Of a DNA stretch of 64,000 nucleotides, positions 24,412-37,446 are shown piece after piece. The translations under genes and the position numbers were made by a program. The notes beneath the pieces are model-generated. The model was not told where the DNA came from. It saw only the letters and a program-made list of their open reading frames with translations, and did not search any database. The DNA comes from Kuschelorhynchus macadamiae (lineage: Eukaryota > Arthropoda > Insecta > Coleoptera > Curculionidae): positions 1 to 64,000 of the forward strand of contig JAUTXW010004699.1 in assembly GCA_030620095.1 (NCBI GenBank), read 5' to 3'. The number at the start of each line of letters is the position of its first letter. Within the stretch, counting starts at the first letter, position 1.

Positions 24412-27400
24412 AAAAAGTAGATATTTATATGATCATTTGCATGAATAAAACACTTAGTGAGTGTTCTATTTAAAAAAAAATCGGCTTTTTTACTTTAAAA
24501 ACGTGCAAGATTGATTTAGTAATATGTTCACCATGTATAAATGCCTACAAAGATTTTTGTATATGCACTGATGCTTTATAAACTGGAAATTACCATTCAA
24601 TCGCCCTATTTTAGATTTTTGCTATTTTTGATAGTGATTTAAAAAATAATTCCAGTTTTCAAAAAATCACACATAACCTTAATTATCTCGAAAACTACGC
24701 AGAAATCGACTATAGTTTAAATTGGTAACTTATGTTTATTTTTGAGAAGGGATCAAATAAAGGACAAAAATACAGAGTGTCCCATTAAAATTTTATAGTT
24801 GATGTCGGCCCAGCAAAATTGTGATACCCTGTATACACGAAAACATTATATTTTAAAAGAATTTAAACTTTAAAGAAACTTCTGTATTAAACTTTTTTTC
24901 GTATCTATTACGAACTTCCAGATAGTCGGTGGCTTTATGTGGAACACGGTGTACATCCCGATCATAATTTAGTTTTCATGTCCGAGTTTTTATATATGAC
25001 ATTGTCGTGCTCCTTATAAGTGATGTATGCCTTTTTAGTCTACATTCCAAATGAATGTTAATAATGGTTGTAATTATAGTTACACCCAGACAGCTTACTT
25101 CTGATGTAATGTTTAACTCAGTGGTTCCAGAGTCCTTTCCTAGTTAAGAGGACTAGATTTTTCTTTTTGGGTATCACTTACAGAACGTATCCGTAGAACT
25201 GCTTACATTTTCATAGCCGAGAACTTCCATTAACTTTTCATTAGGCTCAGGCTGATGCTTTGAAGTATGATGAAAGTTTATCTGCGTGAGCAATTGTGTA
25301 GAATCATTTATAGTTGAGGTGGTGCAAGAGGTTTATCAAAATCCGACATCTTTCAACACACCCAAAATAAGATGAATTCGTTATTGTAGTAAGAATGATG
25401 TAATCCATTTTTCCAGTTTTTGGGATAAATAATATTTTCACCTTCCTACAATCCCTGCTGCATTTTCCGTGTCGGTGGCGGAGTAACTGCATCTTACGGG
25501 ATATAAACAGAGGCCAAGGTATATTGTTGGTATTCCTTCATATCCAAGTTAAACGGAGATTTTGATAGTGTGTGGCACGCAGATCATCAACTCCGGTCTT
25601 TCTCTTCGTGAAAAGTTAAAATTATATCCATTTGATCTGGTTTCTGGTTTTTACTAGCCAGAGTTTCTGGACCAGAATAAGGTACCAGCATAGAACAGCA
25701 TTTGCTTCTCTCTTTTGCGCACATTATGTTGAAATATCCTTATCCTACTTGTGTTCCAGCTTTTCATCAATTAGACGGAAAGATTAATTATTCATTGTTG
25801 TAAACTACCCAGTGCAAACATTTATTTGTTATTTTTTGGAGACACACCGCTCTAGGGTAAGTATTGTTTTTCTACTTATATTGAATGTACACCACTGATT
25901 GTTTATTTACTTATATTTGAGTCTTAAGGGTGCAGTTTTCAACAATATTGAATTAATGTGCCCATACAAAATATCCAGTTTAGAGGGACGTAAGTATGAA
26001 ATTTATTTGTTGCTTTTCTAGTTATGCGAAGTACATCGAGATTCCAGGGCAAAGAAAGAAGTGTGTTTGTTTTTAAATTACTGCAAGCTTCATTTTCGTG
26101 TCCTAGTTGCTTCGAAATCTTGTGTTTAAAACCAGAGCGAGGCTTATTGAAAAGTTTATGTTTGACTCAAACAGTTCAGACTAAAAAACTTTAAATGGTG
26201 ATAATTATATACGAAGGGCATACGCAGCCATATTTCCTCCTTTTAAGTTGCACTTTTGAGATTTGGATGTGTTGTTATATGTGGTAAGGATGCACATTTT
26301 GTAATTTAAATGTATTTACTACTTCTTCCGGTTTGACCTAAAATACCTTAAACTAATAACACTCTGTGTGTCAAAATTACTCTGTTTTTTTTATTTATTC
26401 ATGCCCACTAGGAAATCATTGCTTTTGGAAATAAATGTTGTCAAATCGAAATAATGACGTTTTGCCTTCTATTCACCAGATATCTTCAGGGATCTGTACT
26501 CCACGGGATCTGGATGGATGAGTGTATGGTCTGGTGATGTAACTTTGATGAGACTTACTCTACCCCGAACAGAATACTGAATAGTTTCTATTTATAGATA
26601 TAGAAACTATTTGATAGATTTGCTTTGACGAAATATAATTCTTTACGCTTTAGAGACTCGAGGGTCGTCCAACAACACTTTCCAGTTTTTTCGCTCTTTT
26701 ATTTCCAGATTTCCCCGTTTAAGGATCTTGTTACGAGCAAAGGTCTTTATCTTATCCGCTAATCTGAAATCTGGTGCTTAGGACAGATAAAATTAAAGAT
26801 AAAATCTTGTAAAGTATTTTTTATTGTGGACACTGAAACTTCTTAATTCATGGGAATTGAGCCTTGCGATATATATGCTTGTTCCAGAAGTTATTTTATT
26901 AGTTTAGCTATACTTCCAATTGTTAATATATGTCTAAAAGGTTACACAGCTTCGTTATTTACCTCTGTTTCTCACAAAATCCTTCTTTCTTATAATTTAC
27001 GGTTATTAATACCTATTATTATATGCATTTATAATAACTAAACTTACCCAACACCTTCTTTGTACAACACTGAAAATAGCGCAATTCCTACTCCAGTGCC
27101 AGCCTGCGCCACCATTTCGACAAACTCTCTTCTTCTTTTAAAGTAATGGCCTAGAACTATCGTGGATGTCTCCCTTACGATTCCAGCACCCAATCCTAGA
27201 ACGGCAATCAACATTATAGCATAATTTCTTAAACCAATAGCAACATCCGTTTCTAAATGGAATGTCCTGTATTTTATTGCATTTTTGTATTGTCCTGAAT
27301 ATTCCAAACTCGTTTTGTTAGTTTAGATATTCAGGCCAATGCAAAAATGCAATAATATACGGGGCATTCTATTTAGACAACGAATGTTGTCACTGGTTTA

Positions 27401-30400
27401 AGGTAGAAATATGTTTAGAAACAATATCAAACATTTTGAAAACATAGCTTATGTTCATCTATGCCAAGATATTCTAAAGCTGTTATCAAGGATAGAAACA
27501 ACATATCTAAATACTATAAAGCTGCGTTATATCTCATACACTTTATATAATATAGGCAACAAATCGCTATATCAGCGTTTCTCAAATTGGTATCTACGGA
27601 CCACTTGGAGGTTCGTGAGAAGTCCCTTAGAGGTCCGCGAACTACTTTACCACTAAGCAAGAAAAATCGAAATAGTAGAAAATTCGGACTGTGGTGTAAA
27701 AGGCATTTTTTTGATTATTTTTGGTCGCTAAATGCGATATATTTTTTTCAGCAAAAATTAATAAGTATTATAAATACATTAGGTTTCAGCGCCCCCGGTA
27801 AATTCGGAAGAAGATTTAGAAATGTATTATGATAAGGTAGAACCCGATAATGTATTAGAAAAGGAGGGTTCTTATTTTCCCGAGAGTGACGAAAAGGCAC
27901 TTCATTTTATCGAACAAGCTGAATTAAATGATCTGATTCGCGACCTAAACTTGTCGAAAGGGCATGCTGAACTATTAGTTCAAGATTACAACAATAGAAT
28001 TTACTAGCCACTGGAATTAAAGTTACAATATTTAGGAACCGTAACCAGGAGCTATCCTCGTTTTTACCTCCCTCGAAAAAGGGAAGTATTGTAATCGTGA
28101 AAAAATCACTCTCCAATATTTTTTCAGATCTTCACGTTCCAGGGTCCCTCGATGACGAAAAACATGTTTTCTCAATTCCCTCGGTCTGTCTGTCTGTTCG
28201 CGGCGTAGCTAAAAAATTGACTTGAAATTTTCGTCAAAATTTAAGGGTCATATGGGAATGACCTGGTAACATTTTGGTAAAAATCCAATATGGTGAAACA
28301 AAATGGCGGCTTACTGAAATGTTAAAAAAATTATTATTAAAAAAACTACTCATCAAAGTTAATTCAAATTTTGCAAAAACATCAAGTACTATGTTGGAAT
28401 CAACTGGTAATATTTTGGTACGAATCCAAGATGACGGCTTAATAAAATATTTGAAAATTCAGCCTAAAAAAACTGCTTAATGGTTTGATTACAAATTGTG
28501 TGCTATAACTAATTGTGGTATAGAGATCAACTAGTAAAATAGTGGTACTAATTCAAGATCGCCAAACAAAATGGAGGCCAAATAAAATGTATGTAATCGT
28601 AAAAAAAAATCACCCTCTCAGGTTTTTACATATCTTCACGTTTTAGCATTCCTAGATGCCAAAAAAATATGTTTCATCAATTCTGTCGGCCCGTCTGTCG
28701 GTCTTCTGTCAGTTCGAGGCATAGCTCAAAAACTAACCCGATTGACTTCAAATTTTGATAACAAATTAAGAGTCTTATGGGGATGGTAATATTTTGGTAA
28801 AAATCCAAGGGGCGTGCAGTCCATGGAAGTAAGGGGAAGCAGTGCTTCCCCAAAAAAAATTACAAAACATCCTCTAAAATGTAATTTTGGAAATAGGAAA
28901 CCATTAATTTAGTTTATATTAAAAATATTATCTTAATTATCAAGCCCATAATAAATACGGCCTTGACTCTGACCCAGCCACAATAGAATATCGAATAGAA
29001 CCTATGCGGGCCGCTAGCTTCTCTGCAGCCAAGTCCTGTATGCTTGATTTCCTGTGAATTGAGACAGAGGTTATTGAACTTTCCACCGGCTGTTTGCAAT
29101 TTTTGCATTCCAGTCGCGTGCTTTAAGTGGTGGAGAAAGCTATCGTTGGAGTAGGTTCTTTGTTTGAACGGCTATCCGTGTGTTGTGTGATATGTACGTC
29201 GCGTCGTGCATGGTGCGATATGGAAGACAATAATACGGACGTGGATATGCAAATACCGTCAACTTCGGCTGTCGGTAATAACGTTCAAAATGTTGGAGAA
29301 TTTAGTAAGAAGAGTGTGTGTGAATGTGTGGTGTGTAACTTAATAATAAAGGGATTTTCAACATTAAACTTCGCTGATAAGTTTCAAAAAATTTCCAAAG
29401 GAAGGGCAAAACCGCCTATGAAAAATTTAACCACAAAAATGAAAAACTGTATTAGACATTTTTATCCGGAAAAACAATACGAACAATTTAAATGGCTAAC
29501 AGGGTTTGAAAATATAAGTAAATTATTTTATTGGCCATGTTTACTTTTTGAAAATGAAAAACGTCTCTGGAATAAAACTGGTTTTTCCGATTTAAACAAT
29601 TTCGATAAAGCTGTAAAAAGACACGTTATGTCCAAAGCGCATTTGCAGGCCGTCATAAAAGAAAAAGTCTTCGGCAAAACCAGAATTGAACACGCCCATA
29701 AACAGTTGGAAATTAGTCACCGCCAACACAATGAACTAGTAGATAAAAATAGACAAATATTAAGAAGACTTATCGATGTTGTTTGTTTTCTCGGACATCA
29801 CGAATTGGGTTTTAGAGGTCATGACGAAACAAGGGTTTCTTGAAATAGAGGAAATTTTCAAGATTTACTTAATTTAATGGCTAAATATGATAATTGCTTA
29901 AAAAATCATTTAGAGCAGTCTAGCGTTTTTCGGGGAACGTCGAATCGAATCCAGAATGATTTAATTTCCGCTGTTGCAACCATTATTTTAAAAAGAATTA
30001 AGCAGGAGATTGGCGAGGCGCGGTTCATTGCTATTGTTCTGGACGAAACAACTGATATCACTAATTTTAGCCAATTATCTATAGTAATACGCTACGTTAA
30101 AACAGACGGAAGTATTCAAGAGCGATTTTTAGGTTTTAAGAATGTGTCTGAAAATCGTACAGCAGATGCATTATATACCGTAGTTTATAACGTTACTAAA
30201 GAAATTAATGGAGAGAAAATTTAGTTGCTCAAAGCTATGATAGAGCTGCAGTGATGGCATGACAATTAGTGGGTCTGCAAGCTAAAATTCGAGAAACTTT
30301 CCCAAGCGCTGTGTTTGTCCTATGTTTTGCTCATAAATTAAATTTAGTTTTATCCCAGTCCATCAATCACATTAAAGAGTGTAAAGTATTTTTCGTTACT

Positions 30401-33400
30401 TTAAGTGGCATGGCTGCTTTTTTTTCCAAGTCAACAAAACGTACACAAGCTTTGGACTCCATTGTCCACAAACGATTGCCCAAAGTAGCTCTTACTAGGT
30501 GGAACTATAATGGAAGACTTGTGTTAACAGTATCTGAAAATCGTGAATCACTGATTGAACTATTTGAGAATATAATAGAAAATAATGAAACGTGAGACTC
30601 AGAAGAAATAAATAGCTCAAGGGGGTTTTTGAACTGTTTGAAACGAGATTTTAATTTTAATTTTTGTTGAACATATTTTCAGAAATATTTCCATTCTCGG
30701 ACAATGTTTTTAATATATTACAAACTAAAACAAATGATATTGCTTTTTGCCTAAAAAAAGTGGATGATTTTAAGTCCATGTTACGACAAAAAAGAGATGA
30801 CTTTGACCTATTTTGGGAGAAAACGATGACGTTAAATGTAGAGCCACAAGCCAAGCGTCTTCGAATAGACAAGGAGGAAGATGTTCAAACATCATACAGA
30901 CGCCTCTTTTATAAAGTAATCGATCAAATTCAGCAACAAATAAACTATAGATTTAACGGTTTAAATGATTTTAAATTCCTCGATCTCTGCAATTTTGATG
31001 CATTTAAAGGAAAAACTTTTCCAGAAAATGCGTTTAAATCTCTTCTTCATTATGGCCAGTTCTTCGACCGAGTGTTACTGCGATCTGACTAAAAGAGATT
31101 TACGAAACTGATGACATTTGCGAAAAAATAACGCTAAGGAACTAATGCAATTTTTAAAAGACAAGAATTAGTATTGACAATACCTGCCACAAGGTCATCA
31201 GCAGAACGCAATTTTTCAACACTTAAACGTATACAAAATTTCGTCAGAAATTCAACGAGGCAGGAGAGACTTTCGCATACATCGCTATTGTCTATTGAAA
31301 ATAAACTTATCCTGAATATGTCGGAGCATCGACGTCTTTATGATGATGTCATCAGTTAAGTTTCTAAAAATTTCCTAAAATTTCACCGCACGCCCCTGCC
31401 GCCTAGTGAAATGTTAAAATAATATTTTGAAAAAGCTACTTGTCGAATTTATCTCAAATTTTGCATAAACATTAAGTATTATGTTGGAATCACCTGATAA
31501 AATTTTGGTACGAATCCAAGATGGCGGAACAAAAAAAACTACTTAATGATTTTAAATTGTGTGCCATAAATATTGATGGTATAGAGCTCAACTAGTAAAA
31601 CTGTATTATTAATTCGAGATGGCGGAACAAAATTGCGACCAAATAAAATTTTTGTAATGGTGAAACAATCACCCTCTCAGGTTTTACATATTTTCAAGTT
31701 TTAGCGTCCCTAGATGCCGAAAAACATGTTTTATCAATTCCGTCGGTCTGTCTGTCAGTTGTGACAGTGACTTAAAGTTTTGACCAAAACTTAAGGGTCA
31801 TATGAGGATGACCAGGTAATATTTTGGTAAAAATCCAATATGGCTGAACAATGTTAAAAACATTTTGTTAGAGTGGTGTATAAGTTGGGGTTAAGATCCA
31901 GTAAAAAAACAAGTCTTTTTCTAAATTGTCGACGTTTCGGAACTTAGTTTGTGCATACTCAGGACACATATATAGATCCTCTATCCTGCATGAAACCCAT
32001 ATTATCAGGCTTTACCTACTCCATTGGTCCGCAGATATTTGCTGGATATTAAGTTTCTAAATGGTTTTTCGTTAACAAACCTCTTGTTGTTATGTTAGAG
32101 TGGTGTATTATTTGGGGTTAGGGTCCAGTAAAAAAAGGTCTATTTTTAAATAGTCGACGTTGCGCAACTTTATTGTTGCATCCTCAGGACACATTTAGTT
32201 TCTATATCCTGCATGAACCCCATATTATTAGTCTTTACCTACTCCGTTGGTCCGCAGATAGTTCTCAGATACTGTTTCTATGATTTTCGTTAATAATCCT
32301 CTTGTTGTTATGTTAGAGTGGTGTATTATATTGGGGTTAGGATCTAGTAAAGAAACAAAAGATTTTTTAAAATTTTCGACGTTTTGCAACTTTATTGTTT
32401 TATTGGACACATATAAAATTTATATCCTGCATGAAACCCATATTATCAGTCTTTACCTATTACTTGGGCCGCAGATATTTTACAGATAATAAGTTTCTAA
32501 ATGATTTTTGTTAACGATCCTCTTGTTTTTGTTATAGTGGTGAATTTGGAGATAGGATCCCGTAAAAAAACAAAAGTGTTTTTTTAAATTGTCGTCGTTT
32601 CGCAACTTTATTGTTGCATTCCCAGGTCACATATATAGATTTTATATCCTGCATAAAACCCATATTATCAGTCTTTATCTACTTCGTTTATTCGAAGATA
32701 TTTCTCAGATATTAAGTTTCTAAATGATTTTCGTTAACGATCTTCATGTTGTTAGTGTGGTGTATTATTTGGGATTAGGAAACATCTGCAGATTAACAGA
32801 GTAGGTAAAGACTGATAATTTGAGTTTCATGTAGGATATAAAATCTGTATCCTGAGGATACAACAATAAACTTGCGAAACGTCGATATTAAAAGTTTTTT
32901 TACTGGATCTTAACCCCAAATAAAACACCACTTTAACGTAACAGCGACAGGATCGTTAACCTAGTTAGAAACTTAATATCTGGGAAGTATCTGCGGACCA
33001 ACGGAGTAGGTAAAGACTGATAATATGGGTTTCAATTTAGGATTGCGAAACAAAATGGGGGCCCAATAACATTTTTAAAAAATCAACGTAACAAATCTTG
33101 CTCAAATTGATTTTGCAGAAAAATTTGATGTGAAAATGGGATAAACTAGTATGAATTTAACATGACGTAGCAAAATGGCGGTATGTGTCAATGTTAAACT
33201 ACTTATTGAATTTATTTTATTATGCCGAAAAGTCACGTGTGGCATAGGTAGAAAGAAAATGGTAAAATATTGGTAGGAATCCAATATGATGGAATAAAAT
33301 GGCGCCCAATAAAAATAAAGACTGTATATGTAAAACATATATAGTGTGACTATGTACTGAACTGAATTGGTTAAAAACAGTTCTCCTTTATAATGGCAGC

Positions 33401-36400
33401 AAAAGACTCTCTATTCCTCTTGTACATGCAGTTGACATGAAGGAAAAAGTATGTCACTTATTCTAAATCCAATAAGCTATGATACCTATAAATGGCAGTT
33501 ATGTGATGACCTAAAAGTCATACGACTGGTACTAGGGCTTCAAGGTGGATTGACCTAGTATTGCTGTTTTTTTGTCTTTGGGGCAGTAGAGCAACACAAA
33601 GCCAATTGCTTCAGAGAGATCAATTTTTACCAGGCCAAGCTTTATAGTAAAGAATATACCTTTTGTTGATCCTAAAAAAATTCTGTTACCTCCATTACAC
33701 ATTAAACTAAGATTGATGAAAAATTTCGTAAAAGCATTAGATAAAGAAGGAAATGCGTTTAGATACCTTAATCTAATTTTTCATAATCTAAGTGAGGCTA
33801 AACTGAAGGAAGGAATATTTGTTGGACCACAAATTAAAAAAATACTAAGGGATGAAAAGTTTGACAAAAATTGTTGAAGTAGCTGCGAGAAAGTCTTTTA
33901 AAATAAGTGTTTCGGAGTTGTTAGGAAACGATTGCGGTTGGTGACGGGTAAGAACAAAGGTTCCACCAAGATACACTAATAATGGAGCAACGCTACCAAG
34001 GCAGACAGGATTCAGCAGATACAGGGGTGTTTATTGGTCCTTATGAGAGAATATAAATGAAAGTCAGCATTTGTAAAAAAGTTACCTACAAAAGACTTAC
34101 TATACATGTATTTTCATGTGTATTTTTTGCAAATAAAACCTGTTATCCTTGGAATTTCTTGATTTTTTGTCTTAGTTTGAACTTCTATATTAAAATATGT
34201 AGAAATTATATAAACATTTTGGAATAAAATAAAAATAACGGATGCATTCAATAACTCAAAATCTATACGTGGTCGACAATTTTGGTTGTTGAATTCATAA
34301 TCAGGATGCTTGAAACTCCCCCGCGTTGCCATTATAACATCAATCGCAATTTTTAATATTTGTTGACTAATGTTATTAATGCTTGTTGATTTCATAAAAA
34401 CAATAACATTGGAGTAAAAATTCTGGATAACTAACAGTAAAATTAATTAGGCATCACATCCTGTTCGAGAACTGAAATGTAGCGAGTGGCAACAAAATTC
34501 TAAAATCAGAAGAGCTCCGTGGTCAAAATATTTGAGAAACGCTGCTATATACTGCTCGTGTGACATATACAATAGTTTGACCTCTAGAGTTAATAAATGT
34601 CGATTAAAACTTATGATATGTAAATAGTACAAGAGTGCTTTATATACCCCATATTTTTTAAAATCTACGTAGCAAAAACACTATGTCAATGGAGATGTGC
34701 AGAAGATCGAGAAGTCTTTGAATATATTGCTAGCTAGCGAATTACACAAAATACAGTCTTACAATGAAGATCGAAAACATGAAATATATATGTATAAAAA
34801 ATACTTCACAAAATTAAAAATAGATAACAATATATATTATTAACGTATAATGAGTACTGATTGCGTATTGGTTGAAAAATCAGAGAAAGGCGACAATGAA
34901 ACATGTCCAAGCATAGCTAGAACCAAGAAAGCGATTGGCGATTGGCTGTCTAAATTCAGTTCTGTGAAGTAAAGAAGTTGGCAAGAAAAAACAAATTAAC
35001 ATCTATGAGATAAAAACGAACCATAACATAAGTGTGAAAAATTAATTTTTCCGCACGAGACGTGAAACGGAGTTCGTTCAAGTAGTTAAGTTCGGAAAAC
35101 ATATTTTCCACAAGCGTTAGGAACAATTCTTTTTCTACAAGTAAGCGGAAATAACCTGTGTCTAAGAGTTATATTCTAATATTTATTTAGAACATAACAT
35201 TTTATATATCATTTATTTATATAGTAATTTATGATAAAAGTACAATTAGATGCATAGACCATGTTGATAGCAGGTCCTAACTGGTTGTTTCTGTTTGACA
35301 TTATATTATCCCTATTGACCCTATTTGGCGTTATAGTAATTTCTTCAGGTTTCATTGTTTTGATGTCGGTTCCTGACGACGTGTTGGGACATGTATCTGG
35401 AGAAATTGTGCTTGATTGAAAGGTGGCTGGAGGCCTTGTGCAAGTTGATAGGCACTAGTGCTGAAAATATTTTCTGCAATAGTGCAGAAAAATAAATTTT
35501 CCAAATTAAAATCTGTGTTGACAAATTAATTCTGCACGCTTATAGAAAAACTCAGCATTCCATCTTGCATTTTCGCAGCGTATAAACTAAGAAAAAAAGT
35601 AAATTTTATTTTATTTATTTTTAATTAAAGACATTTCTGTTGAACTGTAAAAAACTGGTTAACTAGAGCGATGGTACCAGTCTGTCACATTGGAAAATTT
35701 CATACTGCAGCTTATCACAACCGTTAACATCCAAAACTCGACATGACAATTTTTGGTCACCAACAAACTGTCGAAAATATCACTGAGCAAAACACTGATA
35801 GATAAATTTGATAAATACATTAAAAAGTCAGGAACCCAGGTGTAAACCTTGTGAAACCTCTGATAGGTTAGCAGTTTCGTAGGATAAAAAAGTTGCACAT
35901 TCTGACGATTTGTTTACGTTGCTATAAATAACCTGTAAACCACCAAAAAGTCCTACCTGCTGGACTAGAACAGTATGTGGAACTTTGTTAAAGCCTTGGA
36001 AAAATAGGTGTATATACCTAATACTTACTAAGTAATACCTAATACCTACTCTCCAAGGCGTTTGCCAAACAGTCTAAGTGAATGAAAAAATGTAGTTCGT
36101 CAGTAAGTAAAGTTCGGAAGAATGAGAAACAAACTCGTTGATAATATAAGTAGAAAAGTGGCAGCTTTTATGAGAATACGGAGCAATTCAAGGCATGTAA
36201 AAACAAATGTCTTCTTAATGTATTGTTAAATAATACTTCAAATATTTAAACCAAAACGTTTTTTCTTAAATTACATGAATTTTAGTAATTTTAATAATGA
36301 TTTTTAATAATTTACAATGATCTATTGTCTATTCCGCTGGATAACATATTTTATACTCATGATATTAACGAAAAACTGAAATAATTTCATTCTTATATTA

Positions 36401-37302
36401 CCAGACTTCTCGACATACAGGCACCAATACAAACAGCTCGTATTTCAAAAAAGAAAGCACCATGGCTTAAATGGGAAATAAGAAATGCTATGTGCCAAAC
36501 CAGTAGTATATGCAAAAAAAAGAGTAAGCTGTGTAACTGTTGTCCATATATTCAATCGTTTTTTTTTACATCTGATCAATAGCTGTATAGAAACCCGTAC
36601 GTTTCTTGATCTATGGAAAAGCACGTTTTTGCTCCCGATTCCTAACGTTTCAAATCCAAGCGAACTAAAAGACCTTCAGCCCATATGCGTCTTGCTAACC
36701 ATGTTGAAGGTCCTTGAAAAAGTTCTAGATACTCAAAGACGTAAATACATCGATATCTATAACCTGTTACCATCCATGCAATCAGGATTTCGCAAAGATC
36801 ACTGCTGTACCACTGCTCTCCTAAAAGTAACTGACGATATCTTGCAGACTGCAGATCGTGGTGAGCTTACTGGGCTTGTCCTGTTGGACAACTCCAAAGC
36901 ATTTGACATGCTAAATCATAAGTTGCTTTTAACTATACTAAAATATCTTGGGTATCTTGCAGAACGAATGCAGTCTGTCAAACTAAATGGACGGGAATCC
37001 AACTCAATAAAAATCTGTAATGGCGCTCCACTTTTGCACTTTTACGCTGTTGACTCACAAATTTATTTGTCTTTTAAGCCAAAACAAATTTTAGAGAGTA
37101 GCATTAAGCTTAAAGAGAATCTTCGAACGTTGGTAGGAGCTTCCGAAAAACACTGTTTGGAATTAAACCCAAAAAAAGCTTTTACTAATCCTAAACTTAT
37201 ATATAATCAGCGTCGTTTATTGAATGTCAACCAAAAATACTCTTCTGGGATAGCCTAGTTCTATCAAAATTTAAATTTTGTAATGTAGTGTATGGCCCAT
37301 GT

Positions 37303-37361
<59 letters not shown>

Positions 37362-37391
37362 TTTTTTATTCTTAGATGTACAAAATACTTC

Positions 37392-37446
<55 letters not shown>

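Larger units (their letters stand above)
21858..24927 (+). mobile_element. Tc1/mariner-superfamily relic with long inverted repeats
   Basis: The left arm (about 21858-22293) and right arm (about 24237-24927, lengthened by a TA microsatellite) are inverted copies sharing GGAGGCCATGGAATGGAT, AATTGCGATTTTCCCTGTAA-type and ATTTTATAGTTGATGTC-type blocks. Between them lie relics of a transposase with an N-terminal helix-turn-helix of the DUF4817 kind. The element also contains the separate inverted element at 23455-23942. It is old: arms and coding region are heavily mutated. Confidence 0.6.
15909..27047 (-). other. transporter intron (11.1 kb)
   Basis: Contains short repeats (16085, 18042-18281), a diverged repeat pair (17190 and 19648), a MITE (18439-18941), a large DNA-transposon relic (21858-24927) and a repeat motif at 26447. 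No gene seen in the rest. Confidence 0.7.

Noticed and set aside
27196..27270. Alternative acceptor ATTTAG upstream of the chosen start of the second transporter exon
   Set aside because: It keeps phase but inserts residues with no place in TM4; the chosen site restores the family pattern LVLGLGAG.
34850..34972. 40-codon plus-strand frame starting MSTDCVLVEKSEKGDNETCP
   Set aside because: Soluble-looking composition but very short, with no promoter, domain or neighbour support.
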